Assembly: GCA_028690035.1 (NCBI GenBank)
Contig: JAQVCA010000010.1
Coordinates: 54,643-118,642 of the forward strand
Length of the DNA stretch: 64,000 nucleotides
Source of the DNA: Comamonas sp.
Lineage (GTDB): Bacteria > Pseudomonadota > Gammaproteobacteria > Burkholderiales > Burkholderiaceae_C
Direction of reading: 5' to 3'
This document shows positions 36,452 through 44,273 of the stretch, one piece after another. Under the pieces are notes generated by a model. It was given only the letters and a program-made list of their open reading frames with translations. It searched no databases and was not told the origin of the DNA. Each line of letters starts with the position of its first letter. The first letter of the stretch is position 1. The position numbers were made by a program, and so were the translations under genes.

Positions 36452-36678
36452 TGCTGTGATTCCTTCAGTTAGGCAGAAAACGGAGGATGCGAGTTGCGTC
36501 GCGTCGCCTAGAAACCATGGGCGCGGATACGCAGGCAGGCAACAGGAGCGATGTGGAGGATTCTTCCTTGCCTGCCCGGTGGCTATTGCAGCGATAAGCG
36601 CTGGGTTTGATGGCCTTCTTGGTGCTTTGTCTGGCGCCACGCAGTGGGCAATAGGGGCGTGGGCATATCAAAAAAAAG

Positions 36679-36704
36679 AGCTGCTTACGCTTACTGGGTA
36701 AGGG
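36679..36704. repeat. Dispersed intergenic repeat, copy 4 (half element)
   Basis: AGCTGCTTACGCTTACTGGG followed by TAAGGG is the reverse-orientation counterpart of the elements at 4545-4570 and 41945-41970. It is followed by a T6 run. Confidence 0.65.
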
Positions 36705-36730
36705 TTTTTTCCTTATTTTTTAAAAAGTGC

Positions 36731-36757
36731 TAAAGATTTCTGACGCCACCCCGATAA
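36731..36757 (+). promoter_or_regulatory. Sigma-28 (FliA) promoter of fliC
   Basis: TAAAGATT (36731-36738), 11 bp, then CCCGATAA (36750-36757) matches the FliA consensus TAAAGTTT-N11-GCCGATAA at 14 of 16 positions with exact spacing. It lies about 113 bp upstream of the ATG at 36871 and points toward it. Confidence 0.85.
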
Positions 36758-36870
36758 CCCATCTGTACGCAGCAGGCACCCCATGCCGCAACGGCCCACA
36801 GAGGCCAGGCAGCACTGCCGCGACAAGCAAAACATCGTTCAAAACACCGTCTGTTTAAAGGAATTGCACC

Positions 36871-38097
36871 ATGGCCATGACCATCAACACCAACGTCGTC
36901 TCGATCAACGCACAGCGCAACCTGAGCCTGTCCGGTAGTTCGCAAGCACAGACCATGCAGCGCCTGTCCTCGGGTCTGCGTGTGAACAGTGCCAAAGACG
37001 ACGCCGCCGGCCTGGCGATTGCCGAGCGCATGAACGGCCAGGCCAAGGGTTTTGTTGTGGCCTCGCGCAATGCCAACGATGGCATTTCGCTGGCGCAAAC
37101 CGCAGAAGGTGCATTGGGCAAAGTGGGCGACATGCTGCAGCGCATGCGTGAGCTGTCCGTGCAGTCGGCCAACGCCACCAACAGCAAGAGCGACCGCGAA
37201 GCGCTGCAGGCCGAGCTCAAGCAGCTGCGCGAGGAAGTGGATCGCGTCGCCAAGACCACCAGCTTCAACGGCCAGAAGATGCTCGATGGCAGCTTCAGCG
37301 GCGCGGTGTTCCAAGTGGGTGCCAATGCCGGCGACAACATCACCGTGGGCGCCCTGGTGAACACCAAGGCCGACAAAATCGGCTCGACCGTGTATGGCAA
37401 AACTGCGGTAACGACTTTGTCCAGCGCTGGCCTGACCGGTGTGTCGGGTACTTTGGCCGTGGATGTGACCGTGACCGTCAGCGGTGCCAATGGCGTGTCC
37501 GCCCAGGTGGTCATCTCTGGCGCATCCATCACCAAGAATGGCTACACCGACGAAGAAGTGCTGGGCAAGGCCATCGAGGCTATCAACACCAAGACCGCCG
37601 ACACTGGCGTGGTGGCCTACCTGAGCCAGGATGAAGATGGCGTCTACACCATCGACCTGCGCAACACCGGTGCCAAGCTCGGTACCAGCGATGCATCTGC
37701 TGTGGCCCAAGTGGCGGTGGCAGGCAATGCTGCCCTGGCAGACTTGGCGGTCAGCACGTCGGCCATCACCACGGTCGAGATGGCGGGCATTGACCAGATC
37801 GACATCGGCACCCAGGCCGGTGCGTGGGAAGCCATCCAGCGCATCGACAGCGCCATCGACAAGGTGAACAGCTCGCGCGCCGAATTGGGTGCCATCCAGA
37901 CGCGCTTTGAAAAGTCGATCGAAAACATCGACACCATGAACGAGAACCTGTCTTCAGCGCGCGGTCGCATCACCGATGCCGACTTTGCCAAAGAGACCGC
38001 CAACCTGAGCCGCACCCAGATCCTGCAGCAAGCAGGTACGGCGATGGTCTCGCAGGCCAACCAGCTGCCGCAACAGGTGCTCAGCCTGCTGCAGTGA
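36871..38097 (+). CDS. fliC: Flagellin FliC (second copy)
   Basis: The 408-residue protein starts [20 protein letters not shown] with AAAGGAAT upstream. It has a standard flagellin D0/D1 at both ends ([40 protein letters not shown]). The central domain (residues ~137-293) is nucleotide-identical to that of the next flagellin over 471 bp. A sigma-28 promoter lies upstream. It forms the filament and is the likely target of the glycosylation island. Confidence 0.97.
   Translation: MAMTINTNVVSINAQRNLSLSGSSQAQTMQRLSSGLRVNSAKDDAAGLAIAERMNGQAKGFVVASRNANDGISLAQTAEGALGKVGDMLQRMRELSVQSANATNSKSDREALQAELKQLREEVDRVAKTTSFNGQKMLDGSFSGAVFQVGANAGDNITVGALVNTKADKIGSTVYGKTAVTTLSSAGLTGVSGTLAVDVTVTVSGANGVSAQVVISGASITKNGYTDEEVLGKAIEAINTKTADTGVVAYLSQDEDGVYTIDLRNTGAKLGTSDASAVAQVAVAGNAALADLAVSTSAITTVEMAGIDQIDIGTQAGAWEAIQRIDSAIDKVNSSRAELGAIQTRFEKSIENIDTMNENLSSARGRITDADFAKETANLSRTQILQQAGTAMVSQANQLPQQVLSLLQ
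37280..37750 (+). repeat. 471-bp block identical to 38783-39253
   Basis: From TGCTCGATGGC to GACTTGGCGG the two tandem flagellin genes read identically at a constant offset of 1503 bp. The block ends where the downstream copy gains GCG. Flanking coding sequence differs at scattered positions. Confidence 0.9.
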
Positions 38098-38102
38098 GTA
38101 AC

Positions 38103-38153
38103 CAATACCGAGTGGCACGAAGGTTCACCCGATGCATTCGCCGCTCGGTATTG
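38103..38153 (+). other. Stem-loop 1 downstream of the second flagellin
   Basis: CAATACCGAGTGGC (38103-38116) pairs with GCCGCTCGGTATTG (38140-38153): a 14-bp stem with one G-T wobble and a 23-nt loop, starting 6 bp after the stop codon. There is no T-run, so it resembles an mRNA 3' stabiliser or attenuator more than a classical terminator. A second copy follows at 38195-38236. Confidence 0.7.
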
Positions 38154-38194
38154 AAGTCAAGTCACAGAGGGCAGGTGCAACAAGCCTGTCCCAC

Positions 38195-38236
38195 CAGTAC
38201 CGAGTGGCGCGCCTCTTCATCAGCCGCTCGGTATTG
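38195..38236 (+). other. Stem-loop 2, second copy of the same hairpin
   Basis: CAGTACCGAGTGGC (38195-38208) pairs with GCCGCTCGGTATTG (38223-38236) with two wobbles. The stem is nearly identical to the first copy but the loop (14 nt) is different, so the stem appears conserved. I see no clear sigma-28 promoter between these hairpins and the next flagellin. Confidence 0.7.
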
Positions 38237-38370
38237 CTGCAAGTTACGGGAGCCCGGTGCAAGCCTGGCTGCCGCACCAAAAGCCGACTCCACGTATTTG
38301 GAAAGTCATATTTCAAAACTTGGACGACGGCGTATCACCGAAGGTAAATCCATCAAGAAGGGGAATTCAA

Positions 38371-39603
38371 ATGGGTAGTATGTCCATCAACACCAATCCG
38401 GTGTCTATCAACGCCCAACGTCACCTGGGCTTGTCGGCCAACTCCATGGCCACCACCATGCAGCGCCTGTCCTCAGGCCTGCGGGTCAACAGCGCCAAGG
38501 ACGATGCCGCCGGTCTGGCCATTGCCGAGCGCATGAACGGCCAGGCCAAGGGCCTGGTGGTGGCCTCGCGCAATGCCAACGATGGCGTCTCGCTGGCGCA
38601 AACCGCAGAAGGTGCGCTGGGCAAAGTCGGCGACATGTTGCAGCGCATGCGTGAGCTGTCCGTGCAGTCGGCCAACGCCACCAACAGCAAGAGCGACCGC
38701 GAAGCGCTGCAGTCTGAGCTCAATCAGCTGCGCGAGGAAGTGGATCGCGTCGCCAAGACCACCAGCTTCAACGGCCGCAAGGTGCTCGATGGCAGCTTCA
38801 GCGGCGCGGTGTTCCAAGTGGGTGCCAATGCCGGCGACAACATCACCGTGGGCGCCCTGGTGAACACCAAGGCCGACAAAATCGGCTCGACCGTGTATGG
38901 CAAAACTGCGGTAACGACTTTGTCCAGCGCTGGCCTGACCGGTGTGTCGGGTACTTTGGCCGTGGATGTGACCGTGACCGTCAGCGGTGCCAATGGCGTG
39001 TCCGCCCAGGTGGTCATCTCTGGCGCATCCATCACCAAGAATGGCTACACCGACGAAGAAGTGCTGGGCAAGGCCATCGAGGCTATCAACACCAAGACCG
39101 CCGACACTGGCGTGGTGGCCTACCTGAGCCAGGATGAAGATGGCGTCTACACCATCGACCTGCGCAACACCGGTGCCAAGCTCGGTACCAGCGATGCATC
39201 TGCTGTGGCCCAAGTGGCGGTGGCAGGCAATGCTGCCCTGGCAGACTTGGCGGCGGTCAGCACGTCGGCCATCAGTGGAGCGGAGATGGTGGGCATCGAC
39301 CAGATCGATATCGGCACCCAGGCCGGTGCGTGGGAAGCCATCCAGCGCATCGACAGCGCCATCGACAAGGTGAACAGCTCGCGTGCCGAACTGGGCTCGA
39401 TCCAGACCCGTTTCGAGAAGTCGATCGAAAACATCGACATCATGAACGAGAACCTGTCTTCAGCGCGCGGTCGCATCATGGATGCCGACTTTGCCAAAGA
39501 GACAGCCAACCTGAGCCGCACCCAGATCCTGCAACAAGCAGGCACTGCGATGGTGGCCCAGGCCAACCAACTGCCGCAACAGGTGCTCAGCCTGCTGCGT
39601 TAA
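38371..39603 (+). CDS. fliC: Flagellin FliC (third copy)
   Basis: The 410-residue protein starts [20 protein letters not shown] with AAGAAGGGGAAT upstream. D0/D1 ends are typical ([32 protein letters not shown]). The central domain is the 471-bp block shared with the preceding flagellin, while the first ~45 codons and parts of the C-terminus differ. The upstream in-frame extension lies in the hairpin region and is not coding. A strong terminator follows at 39614. Confidence 0.96.
   Translation: MGSMSINTNPVSINAQRHLGLSANSMATTMQRLSSGLRVNSAKDDAAGLAIAERMNGQAKGLVVASRNANDGVSLAQTAEGALGKVGDMLQRMRELSVQSANATNSKSDREALQSELNQLREEVDRVAKTTSFNGRKVLDGSFSGAVFQVGANAGDNITVGALVNTKADKIGSTVYGKTAVTTLSSAGLTGVSGTLAVDVTVTVSGANGVSAQVVISGASITKNGYTDEEVLGKAIEAINTKTADTGVVAYLSQDEDGVYTIDLRNTGAKLGTSDASAVAQVAVAGNAALADLAAVSTSAISGAEMVGIDQIDIGTQAGAWEAIQRIDSAIDKVNSSRAELGSIQTRFEKSIENIDIMNENLSSARGRIMDADFAKETANLSRTQILQQAGTAMVAQANQLPQQVLSLLR
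38783..39253 (+). repeat. 471-bp block identical to 37280-37750
   Basis: This is the second copy of the identical flagellin core. It covers the exposed D2/D3-type part, normally the least conserved part of flagellins. Confidence 0.9.
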
Positions 39604-39613
39604 ACGGCGGTAC

Positions 39614-39649
39614 CCCTGCCTGATCCTTCGGGAAAGGGCAGGTTTTTTT
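39614..39649 (+). terminator. Intrinsic terminator of the flagellin genes
   Basis: CCCTGCC pairs with GGGCAGG, and TCC-TTCG-GGA forms the upper stem with a TTCG loop. A T7 run follows (39643-39649). It starts 11 bp after the stop codon. Confidence 0.9.
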
Positions 39650-39667
39650 GAGTGTTTTGCTTTTGAC

Positions 39668-39701
39668 AGCAGCTTCTGTACCCACAAAAGCTGCTTTTTT
39701 T
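39668..39701. terminator. Second terminator hairpin, probably serving both strands
   Basis: AGCAGCTT (39668-39675) pairs with AAGCTGCT (39688-39695), followed by T7. It lies between the convergent flagellin and SPFH genes. A half copy of the dispersed repeat (AGCTGCTTGCGCTTGAT) follows directly at 39704-39720. Confidence 0.75.
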
Positions 39702-39703
39702 AT

Positions 39704-39721
39704 AGCTGCTTGCGCTTGATT
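39704..39721. repeat. Dispersed intergenic repeat, copy 5 (arm only)
   Basis: AGCTGCTTGCGCTTGAT matches the left arm of the element at 35017. It lies just downstream of the SPFH stop codon on the opposite strand. Confidence 0.6.
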
Positions 39722-39728
39722 TAGAACG

Positions 39729-40838
39729 TTATCCAGCTAAAAAGTCTTGCAAAGCGTTGTGGGCTATGCGCCACGCGCTACCAATTTTTCGGCCTTTGAG
39801 CTGCCCGGCTTCCAGCTCGGCCAGTACGTCGGCCACATCCACCCCCAAGACTTGCGCAGCCTGTTCGGGCGTATAGACCTGCAGGGCAGACGCTGCTGCC
39901 GTCTGGGTATTGGCGGTGGCAGCAGCAGGCACAGGGGCAGGTGGCATAAAGCCTGCGCTGGGGGCTGGGCTGCTGCTGGCGGGCGGCTGTTGCTGCATCT
40001 GGCGCATCATGTCCTGCGCCATGCCAAAGCCCATGGCCATGCTGGCGGGCAGGGTGGCGGCGCTGTCGCCGCCGTTGGCCATGGCCTGGCCCATTTGGTA
40101 TTTGACGTAGTCGTTCAGGTTGCCAATGGCCGTCATGCTCGACCGTTTATCGATGGCTTGTTCGACTTCGGGCGGCACCGAAACGTTTTCCAGCACAAAG
40201 CTGGTGACCTCGATGCCGTACTTTTCCACCGTCGCCGGGTTGATGACCTGCACCAGCGCCGCGCCCAGGTCGCTGTAGCGCGTGGCCACGTCCAGCACCG
40301 GGATTTTGGCCTGGGCCAGCGCCTCACTAAAGAGGCTGACGATGCGCGAGCGCATGGTGTCGGCAAACTCATCCAGGCGGAAGTTGTGGTCGGTGCCCGC
40401 CACTTCCTTCAAAAACAGCGCCGGTTGCACGATGCGGAAATCGTAGGTGCCAAAGGCGCGGATGCGTACCACGCCAAAATCGGGGTCGCGCACCATGACC
40501 GGGTTGGCCGTGCCCCATTTGTTGCCGGTGAACAGGCGCGTGTTGATGTAATAGACATCGCACTTGAAGGGCGACTGAAAGCCGTACTTCCAGCCGTAGA
40601 GGTCCGACAGGATGGGGATGTTCTCAGTGACCAGCTGGTGCTTGCCCGGGCCGAACAGATCGGCGTACTGGCCAGCGGCCACAAACTGCACCTGCTGCGA
40701 CTCGCGCACGATGAGCTGGGCGCCGTTTTTGATCTGCTTGTCCTCGTCGGGCCAGCGGTACGAGAGCGTGTCGCGCGAGTCGTCGGTCCACTCGATGACT
40801 TCAATGAGCTGGTTTTGGATGATGTTCAAGAAATTCAT
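39729..40838 (-). CDS. SPFH/Band 7 (YdjI-type) protein with C-terminal helix-turn-helix
   Basis: The 369-residue protein starts at the ATG at 40838 (MNFLNIIQNQLIEVIEWTDD) with AGGAG upstream. Residues ~1-250 match YdjI-like SPFH proteins (RWPDEDKQIKNGAQLIVRES, GKHQLVTENIPILSDLYGWK, VTSFVLENVSVPPEVEQAID). A Pro/Ala linker follows. The last ~50 residues (YTPEQAAQVLGVDVADVLAE, then LKGRKIGSAWRIAHNALQDF) resemble an excisionase/MerR-type HTH_17 domain. SPFH proteins form membrane-associated scaffolds. The C-terminal domain may bind DNA or simply mediate protein contacts. Upstream ATGs in the leader are not preferred. Confidence 0.85.
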   Translation of the reverse strand: MNFLNIIQNQLIEVIEWTDDSRDTLSYRWPDEDKQIKNGAQLIVRESQQVQFVAAGQYADLFGPGKHQLVTENIPILSDLYGWKYGFQSPFKCDVYYINTRLFTGNKWGTANPVMVRDPDFGVVRIRAFGTYDFRIVQPALFLKEVAGTDHNFRLDEFADTMRSRIVSLFSEALAQAKIPVLDVATRYSDLGAALVQVINPATVEKYGIEVTSFVLENVSVPPEVEQAIDKRSSMTAIGNLNDYVKYQMGQAMANGGDSAATLPASMAMGFGMAQDMMRQMQQQPPASSSPAPSAGFMPPAPVPAAATANTQTAAASALQVYTPEQAAQVLGVDVADVLAELEAGQLKGRKIGSAWRIAHNALQDFLAG

Positions 40839-40981
40839 GGCAACTCCTGGCGCAGGCGGCAATCAAGCGGTTAAAAGCAACGGGGCATTGTAGGTGGGGG
40901 CTGCGGGCCTAAAATCACCGGCTTTGCCGTGCTGGCAGCGGTTGCGCTGCCCATGCCCCACAGAACGTAGAACGCGACACC

Positions 40982-41917
40982 ATGCTCACTTTCCAAGACA
41001 TCATTTTGAAATTGCAGACCTACTGGGCCAACCAGGGCTGCGCGCTGCTGCAACCCTACGATATGGAAGTGGGCGCGGGCACTTCGCACACTGCGACGTT
41101 CTTGCGTGCCATTGGCCCCGAGCCCTGGAAAGCCGCTTACGTGCAGCCCAGCCGCCGCCCCAAGGACGGCCGCTACGGCGACAACCCCAACCGCCTGCAG
41201 CACTACTACCAATATCAGGTGGTGCTCAAGCCCGCCCCCGCCAACATCCTGGAGCTGTACCTGGGCAGTCTGGAAGCGCTGGGTTTTGACCTCAAGAAAA
41301 ACGACATCCGCTTTGTCGAAGACGATTGGGAAAACCCCACGCTGGGCGCCTGGGGTCTGGGCTGGGAAGTGTGGTTGAACGGTATGGAAGTGACCCAGTT
41401 CACCTACTTCCAGCAAGTGGCCGGTATCGACTGCAAGCCTGCCACCGGCGAAATCACCTACGGCTTGGAGCGCTTGGCCATGTACCTGCAGGGCGTGGAC
41501 AACGTGTACAACCTCACTTGGACCGAGGGCCTGTCCTACGGCGACGTGTACCACCAGAACGAAGTGGAGCAGTCCACCTACAACTTTGAGCACTCCAACG
41601 TGGACTTTTTGTTCAGCGCCTTTACCGCGCACGAGCAGACCGCCAACCAGCTCATCGAAGCGCAACTGGCCCTGCCCGCGTACGAGCAGGTGCTCAAAGC
41701 GGCGCACACCTTCAACCTGCTGGACGCACGCGGCGCGATTTCTGTCACCGAGCGCGCAGCCTACATTGGCCGTATCCGCAACCTGGCGCGCGCCGTGGGC
41801 AAAAGCTACCTGGACAGCCGCGCGCGCCTGGGCTTTCCCATGGCGCCCAAGGCACATGCCGACGAAGTGTTGGCAGAGCTGGCCAAAGCGGCCGAAAAGC
41901 AGAAAAAAGCCGCCTAA
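40982..41917 (+). CDS. glyQ: Glycyl-tRNA synthetase alpha subunit
   Basis: The 311-residue protein starts [20 protein letters not shown]. It has the class II core ([56 protein letters not shown]) typical of bacterial heterotetrameric GlyRS alpha. It aminoacylates tRNA-Gly together with GlyS, encoded 65 bp downstream. The intervening gap contains a copy of the dispersed repeat. Confidence 0.98.
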   Translation: MLTFQDIILKLQTYWANQGCALLQPYDMEVGAGTSHTATFLRAIGPEPWKAAYVQPSRRPKDGRYGDNPNRLQHYYQYQVVLKPAPANILELYLGSLEALGFDLKKNDIRFVEDDWENPTLGAWGLGWEVWLNGMEVTQFTYFQQVAGIDCKPATGEITYGLERLAMYLQGVDNVYNLTWTEGLSYGDVYHQNEVEQSTYNFEHSNVDFLFSAFTAHEQTANQLIEAQLALPAYEQVLKAAHTFNLLDARGAISVTERAAYIGRIRNLARAVGKSYLDSRARLGFPMAPKAHADEVLAELAKAAEKQKKAA

Positions 41918-41944
41918 ATATTTTTTAAAGAAATTGCCACCTAA

Positions 41945-41970
41945 CGCTTACTGGGTAAGCGCTAGCAGCT
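41945..41970. repeat. Dispersed intergenic repeat, copy 6 (half element)
   Basis: CGCTTA-CTGGG-TAAGCG then CTAGCAGCT matches the element at 4545-4570 almost exactly. It lies inside the glyQ-glyS operon gap, so it must permit readthrough there. Confidence 0.7.
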
Positions 41971-41982
41971 ACCAAAATTGCC

Positions 41983-44145
41983 ATGACCACTGCCAATCTG
42001 CTTGTTGAACTGTTCGTTGAAGAACTGCCCCCCAAAGCCCTGCAAAAACTGGGCGACGCCTTTGCCAGCGTGCTGCGCGATCAGCTCGCCGCCCAAGGCT
42101 TGACCACCGCTGCCTCGCAGCTGACGGCCTATGCCTCGCCACGCCGTTTGGCGGCACACCTGAGCGCCGTGCTGGCCCAGGCACCGGATAAAGCCGTGTC
42201 GCAAAAGCTTATGCCCGTTGCGGTGGGTCTGGAAGCCGATGGCCAGCCCAAGCCCGCGTTGCTGAAAAAGCTCGCCGCTTTGGGGGCCGATGCCAGCGTG
42301 GTGCCCAGCCTCAAGCGTGTGGACGACGGCAAGGCCGAAGTGCTCTACTTGGAAAGCACCGCCCAGGGCGCCACCCTGGCTGCGGGCCTGCAAAAAGCGC
42401 TGGACGAAGCCATTGCCAAGCTGCCCATTCCCAAAGTGATGACCTACCAGCTGCAAGACGGCTGGAGCAGCGTGCACTTTGTGCGCCCGGCCCACGGTCT
42501 GGTGGCGCTGCACGGCGCCAGCGTGGTGCCCGTCACCGCGCTGGGCCTGCAAGCGGGCAACAGCACCCAAGGCCACCGGTTTGAAGCCAGCGCCAACCCC
42601 GTGGTGTTCCAAGATGCCGATCGCTACGCCCAGCAACTGCGCGACGAAGGCGCCGTGGTGGCCAGCTTTGCTGAGCGCCGCGCTCTGATTGCCCAGCAGC
42701 TGCAAGCCGCTGCGGCCCAGGTGGGCGGTGGCGTGCAGCCGATTGAAGACGACGCACTGCTCGATGAAGTGACCGCCTTGGTCGAGCGCCCGAATGTGCT
42801 GGTCTGCGCCTTTGAAAAAGAATTTTTGGCTGTGCCGCAGGAATGCCTGATTCTGACCATGAAGGCCAACCAGAAATACTTCCCGCTGCTGGATGCGCAG
42901 GGCAAGCTCACGCACCAGTTCCTGATCGTCAGCAACATTGCGCCGCAAGACGCCAGCGCCGTCATTGGCGGCAACGAGCGCGTGGTGCGCCCGCGTCTGG
43001 CCGATGCCAAGTTCTTCTTTGACCAAGACCGCAAGAAGACGTTGGTCAGCCGCGTGCCTCAACTGGCCAAGGTGGTGTACCACAACCAGCTGGGCACCCA
43101 GGGCGAGCGCGTCGAACGCGTGCGCGCCATCGCCAAAGCCATTGCGGTGCAACTGTTCGACAACCTGGGCGCCCAGCACGCAAGCCTCAACAGCCACGAA
43201 GGCGAAGTGGCGCAAGAGTGGTTGCTCACCTGTGTGGACAACGCCGCCCTGCTGGCCAAGACCGACTTGGTCACCGATATGGTGGGCGAATTCCCCGAGC
43301 TGCAAGGCACCATGGGCGCCTACTACGCCCTGAACGACGGCCTGCCCGACACCGTGGCCCACGCCATTGAAGACCACTACAAACCCCGCTTTGCCGGTGA
43401 CCAACTGCCGCGCGACAACGTCGGTTTGGTGGTGGCGCTGGCCGACAAGCTGGAAACGTTGGTTGGCATGTTCGGCATTGGCAACCTGCCCACTGGCGAC
43501 CGCGACCCGTTTGCCCTGCGCCGCCACGCGCTGGGTGTGATCCGCATGCTGGTGGAAAAAGCTTTGCCTCTGGAGCTGGGCCAACTTATTGCCCGCGCCG
43601 TGCCGGTGTTTGGCGACAAGATCCAAGACCCCAGCAGCGCCTTGCTGGACTTCTTCTACGACCGTCTGGCCGTCAACCTGCGCGAGCAAGGCTACAGCGC
43701 CCAGGAAGTCGATGCCGTGCTGGCCCTGCGCCCGCAGCGCCTCTCGGACGTGGCCCAGCGTCTGGCCGCCGTGCGCGCCTTTGCTGCGTTGCCTGAAGCG
43801 CCCGCACTGGCCGCTGCCAACAAGCGCGTGGGCAATATCCTGAAAAAAGCCGACAGCGCCGTGGCCCCACAAGTCGATGCCGCCTTGCTGCAAGAAGCCG
43901 CGGAAAAAGACCTGTATGCCGCGCTGCAAACCATCGCTGCCCAGGCCCAGCAGCAACTGCAGGCGGGCGACACCACCGCCCACCTGCAAACGCTGGCCGC
44001 CCTGCGCGCCCCGGTGGATGCCTTCTTTGAGCACGTCATGGTCAATGCCGACGATGTGGCGCTGAAAAACAACCGCCTGGGCCTGCTGGCCAGCCTGCAC
44101 CAAAGCATGAACCAGGTCGCCGATCTGGCACGGCTGGCGGGGTAA
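41983..44145 (+). CDS. glyS: Glycyl-tRNA synthetase beta subunit
   Basis: The 720-residue protein begins TANLLVELFVEELPPKALQK and contains the GlyS core (EFLAVPQECLILTMKANQKY, DAKFFFDQDRKKTLVSRVPQ, YYALNDGLPDTVAHAIEDHY, PTGDRDPFALRRHALGVIRM) and a C-terminal anticodon-binding region. Its length is normal. In other Burkholderiales I recall glyS being followed by gmhB and plsC; here those lie 35 kb away and a polysaccharide locus follows instead. Confidence 0.98.
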   Translation: MTTANLLVELFVEELPPKALQKLGDAFASVLRDQLAAQGLTTAASQLTAYASPRRLAAHLSAVLAQAPDKAVSQKLMPVAVGLEADGQPKPALLKKLAALGADASVVPSLKRVDDGKAEVLYLESTAQGATLAAGLQKALDEAIAKLPIPKVMTYQLQDGWSSVHFVRPAHGLVALHGASVVPVTALGLQAGNSTQGHRFEASANPVVFQDADRYAQQLRDEGAVVASFAERRALIAQQLQAAAAQVGGGVQPIEDDALLDEVTALVERPNVLVCAFEKEFLAVPQECLILTMKANQKYFPLLDAQGKLTHQFLIVSNIAPQDASAVIGGNERVVRPRLADAKFFFDQDRKKTLVSRVPQLAKVVYHNQLGTQGERVERVRAIAKAIAVQLFDNLGAQHASLNSHEGEVAQEWLLTCVDNAALLAKTDLVTDMVGEFPELQGTMGAYYALNDGLPDTVAHAIEDHYKPRFAGDQLPRDNVGLVVALADKLETLVGMFGIGNLPTGDRDPFALRRHALGVIRMLVEKALPLELGQLIARAVPVFGDKIQDPSSALLDFFYDRLAVNLREQGYSAQEVDAVLALRPQRLSDVAQRLAAVRAFAALPEAPALAAANKRVGNILKKADSAVAPQVDAALLQEAAEKDLYAALQTIAAQAQQQLQAGDTTAHLQTLAALRAPVDAFFEHVMVNADDVALKNNRLGLLASLHQSMNQVADLARLAG

Positions 44146-44151
44146 GGCAGC

Positions 44152-44188
44152 GCAGGTGCAGGCACGTCCGGTTTGCGCCTGCACTTGC
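44152..44188 (+). terminator. Stem-loop after glyS
   Basis: GCAGGTGCAGGC (44152-44163) pairs with GCCTGCACTTGC (44177-44188) with one wobble, giving a 12-bp GC-rich stem 6 bp after the glyS stop. A U-tract is lacking, so termination may need Rho or be partial. Confidence 0.55.
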
Positions 44189-44273
44189 TGTTGCGGATAA
44201 ACCATCCGGTAGGCAGCCGCCACTGCGGCAATCGCTACAATCGCCGGTTTTTACCCAAAGGGCAGCTGAGCCC

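Larger units (their letters stand above)
36452..36870. other. 419-bp intergenic region between divergent flagellins
   Basis: This gap separates the starts of the minus-strand flagellin and the plus-strand flagellin. It holds a half copy of the dispersed repeat (36679-36704, AGCTGCTTACGCTTACTGGG then TAAG, followed by a T6 run), a sigma-28-like promoter facing right (36731-36757) and the fliC leader. The left 200 bp must hold the promoter for the minus-strand flagellin; I do not recognise it. No ORF in the gap looks coding. Confidence 0.6.

Noticed and set aside
36452..36650. Sigma-28 site for the minus-strand flagellin
   Set aside because: Short TCAAA and GACAAAG strings occur on the minus strand, but none has a GCCGATAA-like partner at the right distance.
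38098..38250. The paired hairpins as a CRISPR array
   Set aside because: There are only two copies with unequal spacing, they form long perfect stems, and no cas gene is nearby.
40839..40981. T-box or glycine riboswitch upstream of glyQ
   Set aside because: The 143-bp gap has no T-box sequence and no glycine-aptamer features that I can recognise. T-boxes are also not expected in this group.
41962..44223. A 753-codon open frame antisense to glyS
   Set aside because: glyS is unambiguous on the other strand. The antisense product is Gln/His/Gly-rich with no domain, as expected for the complement of GC-rich coding DNA.
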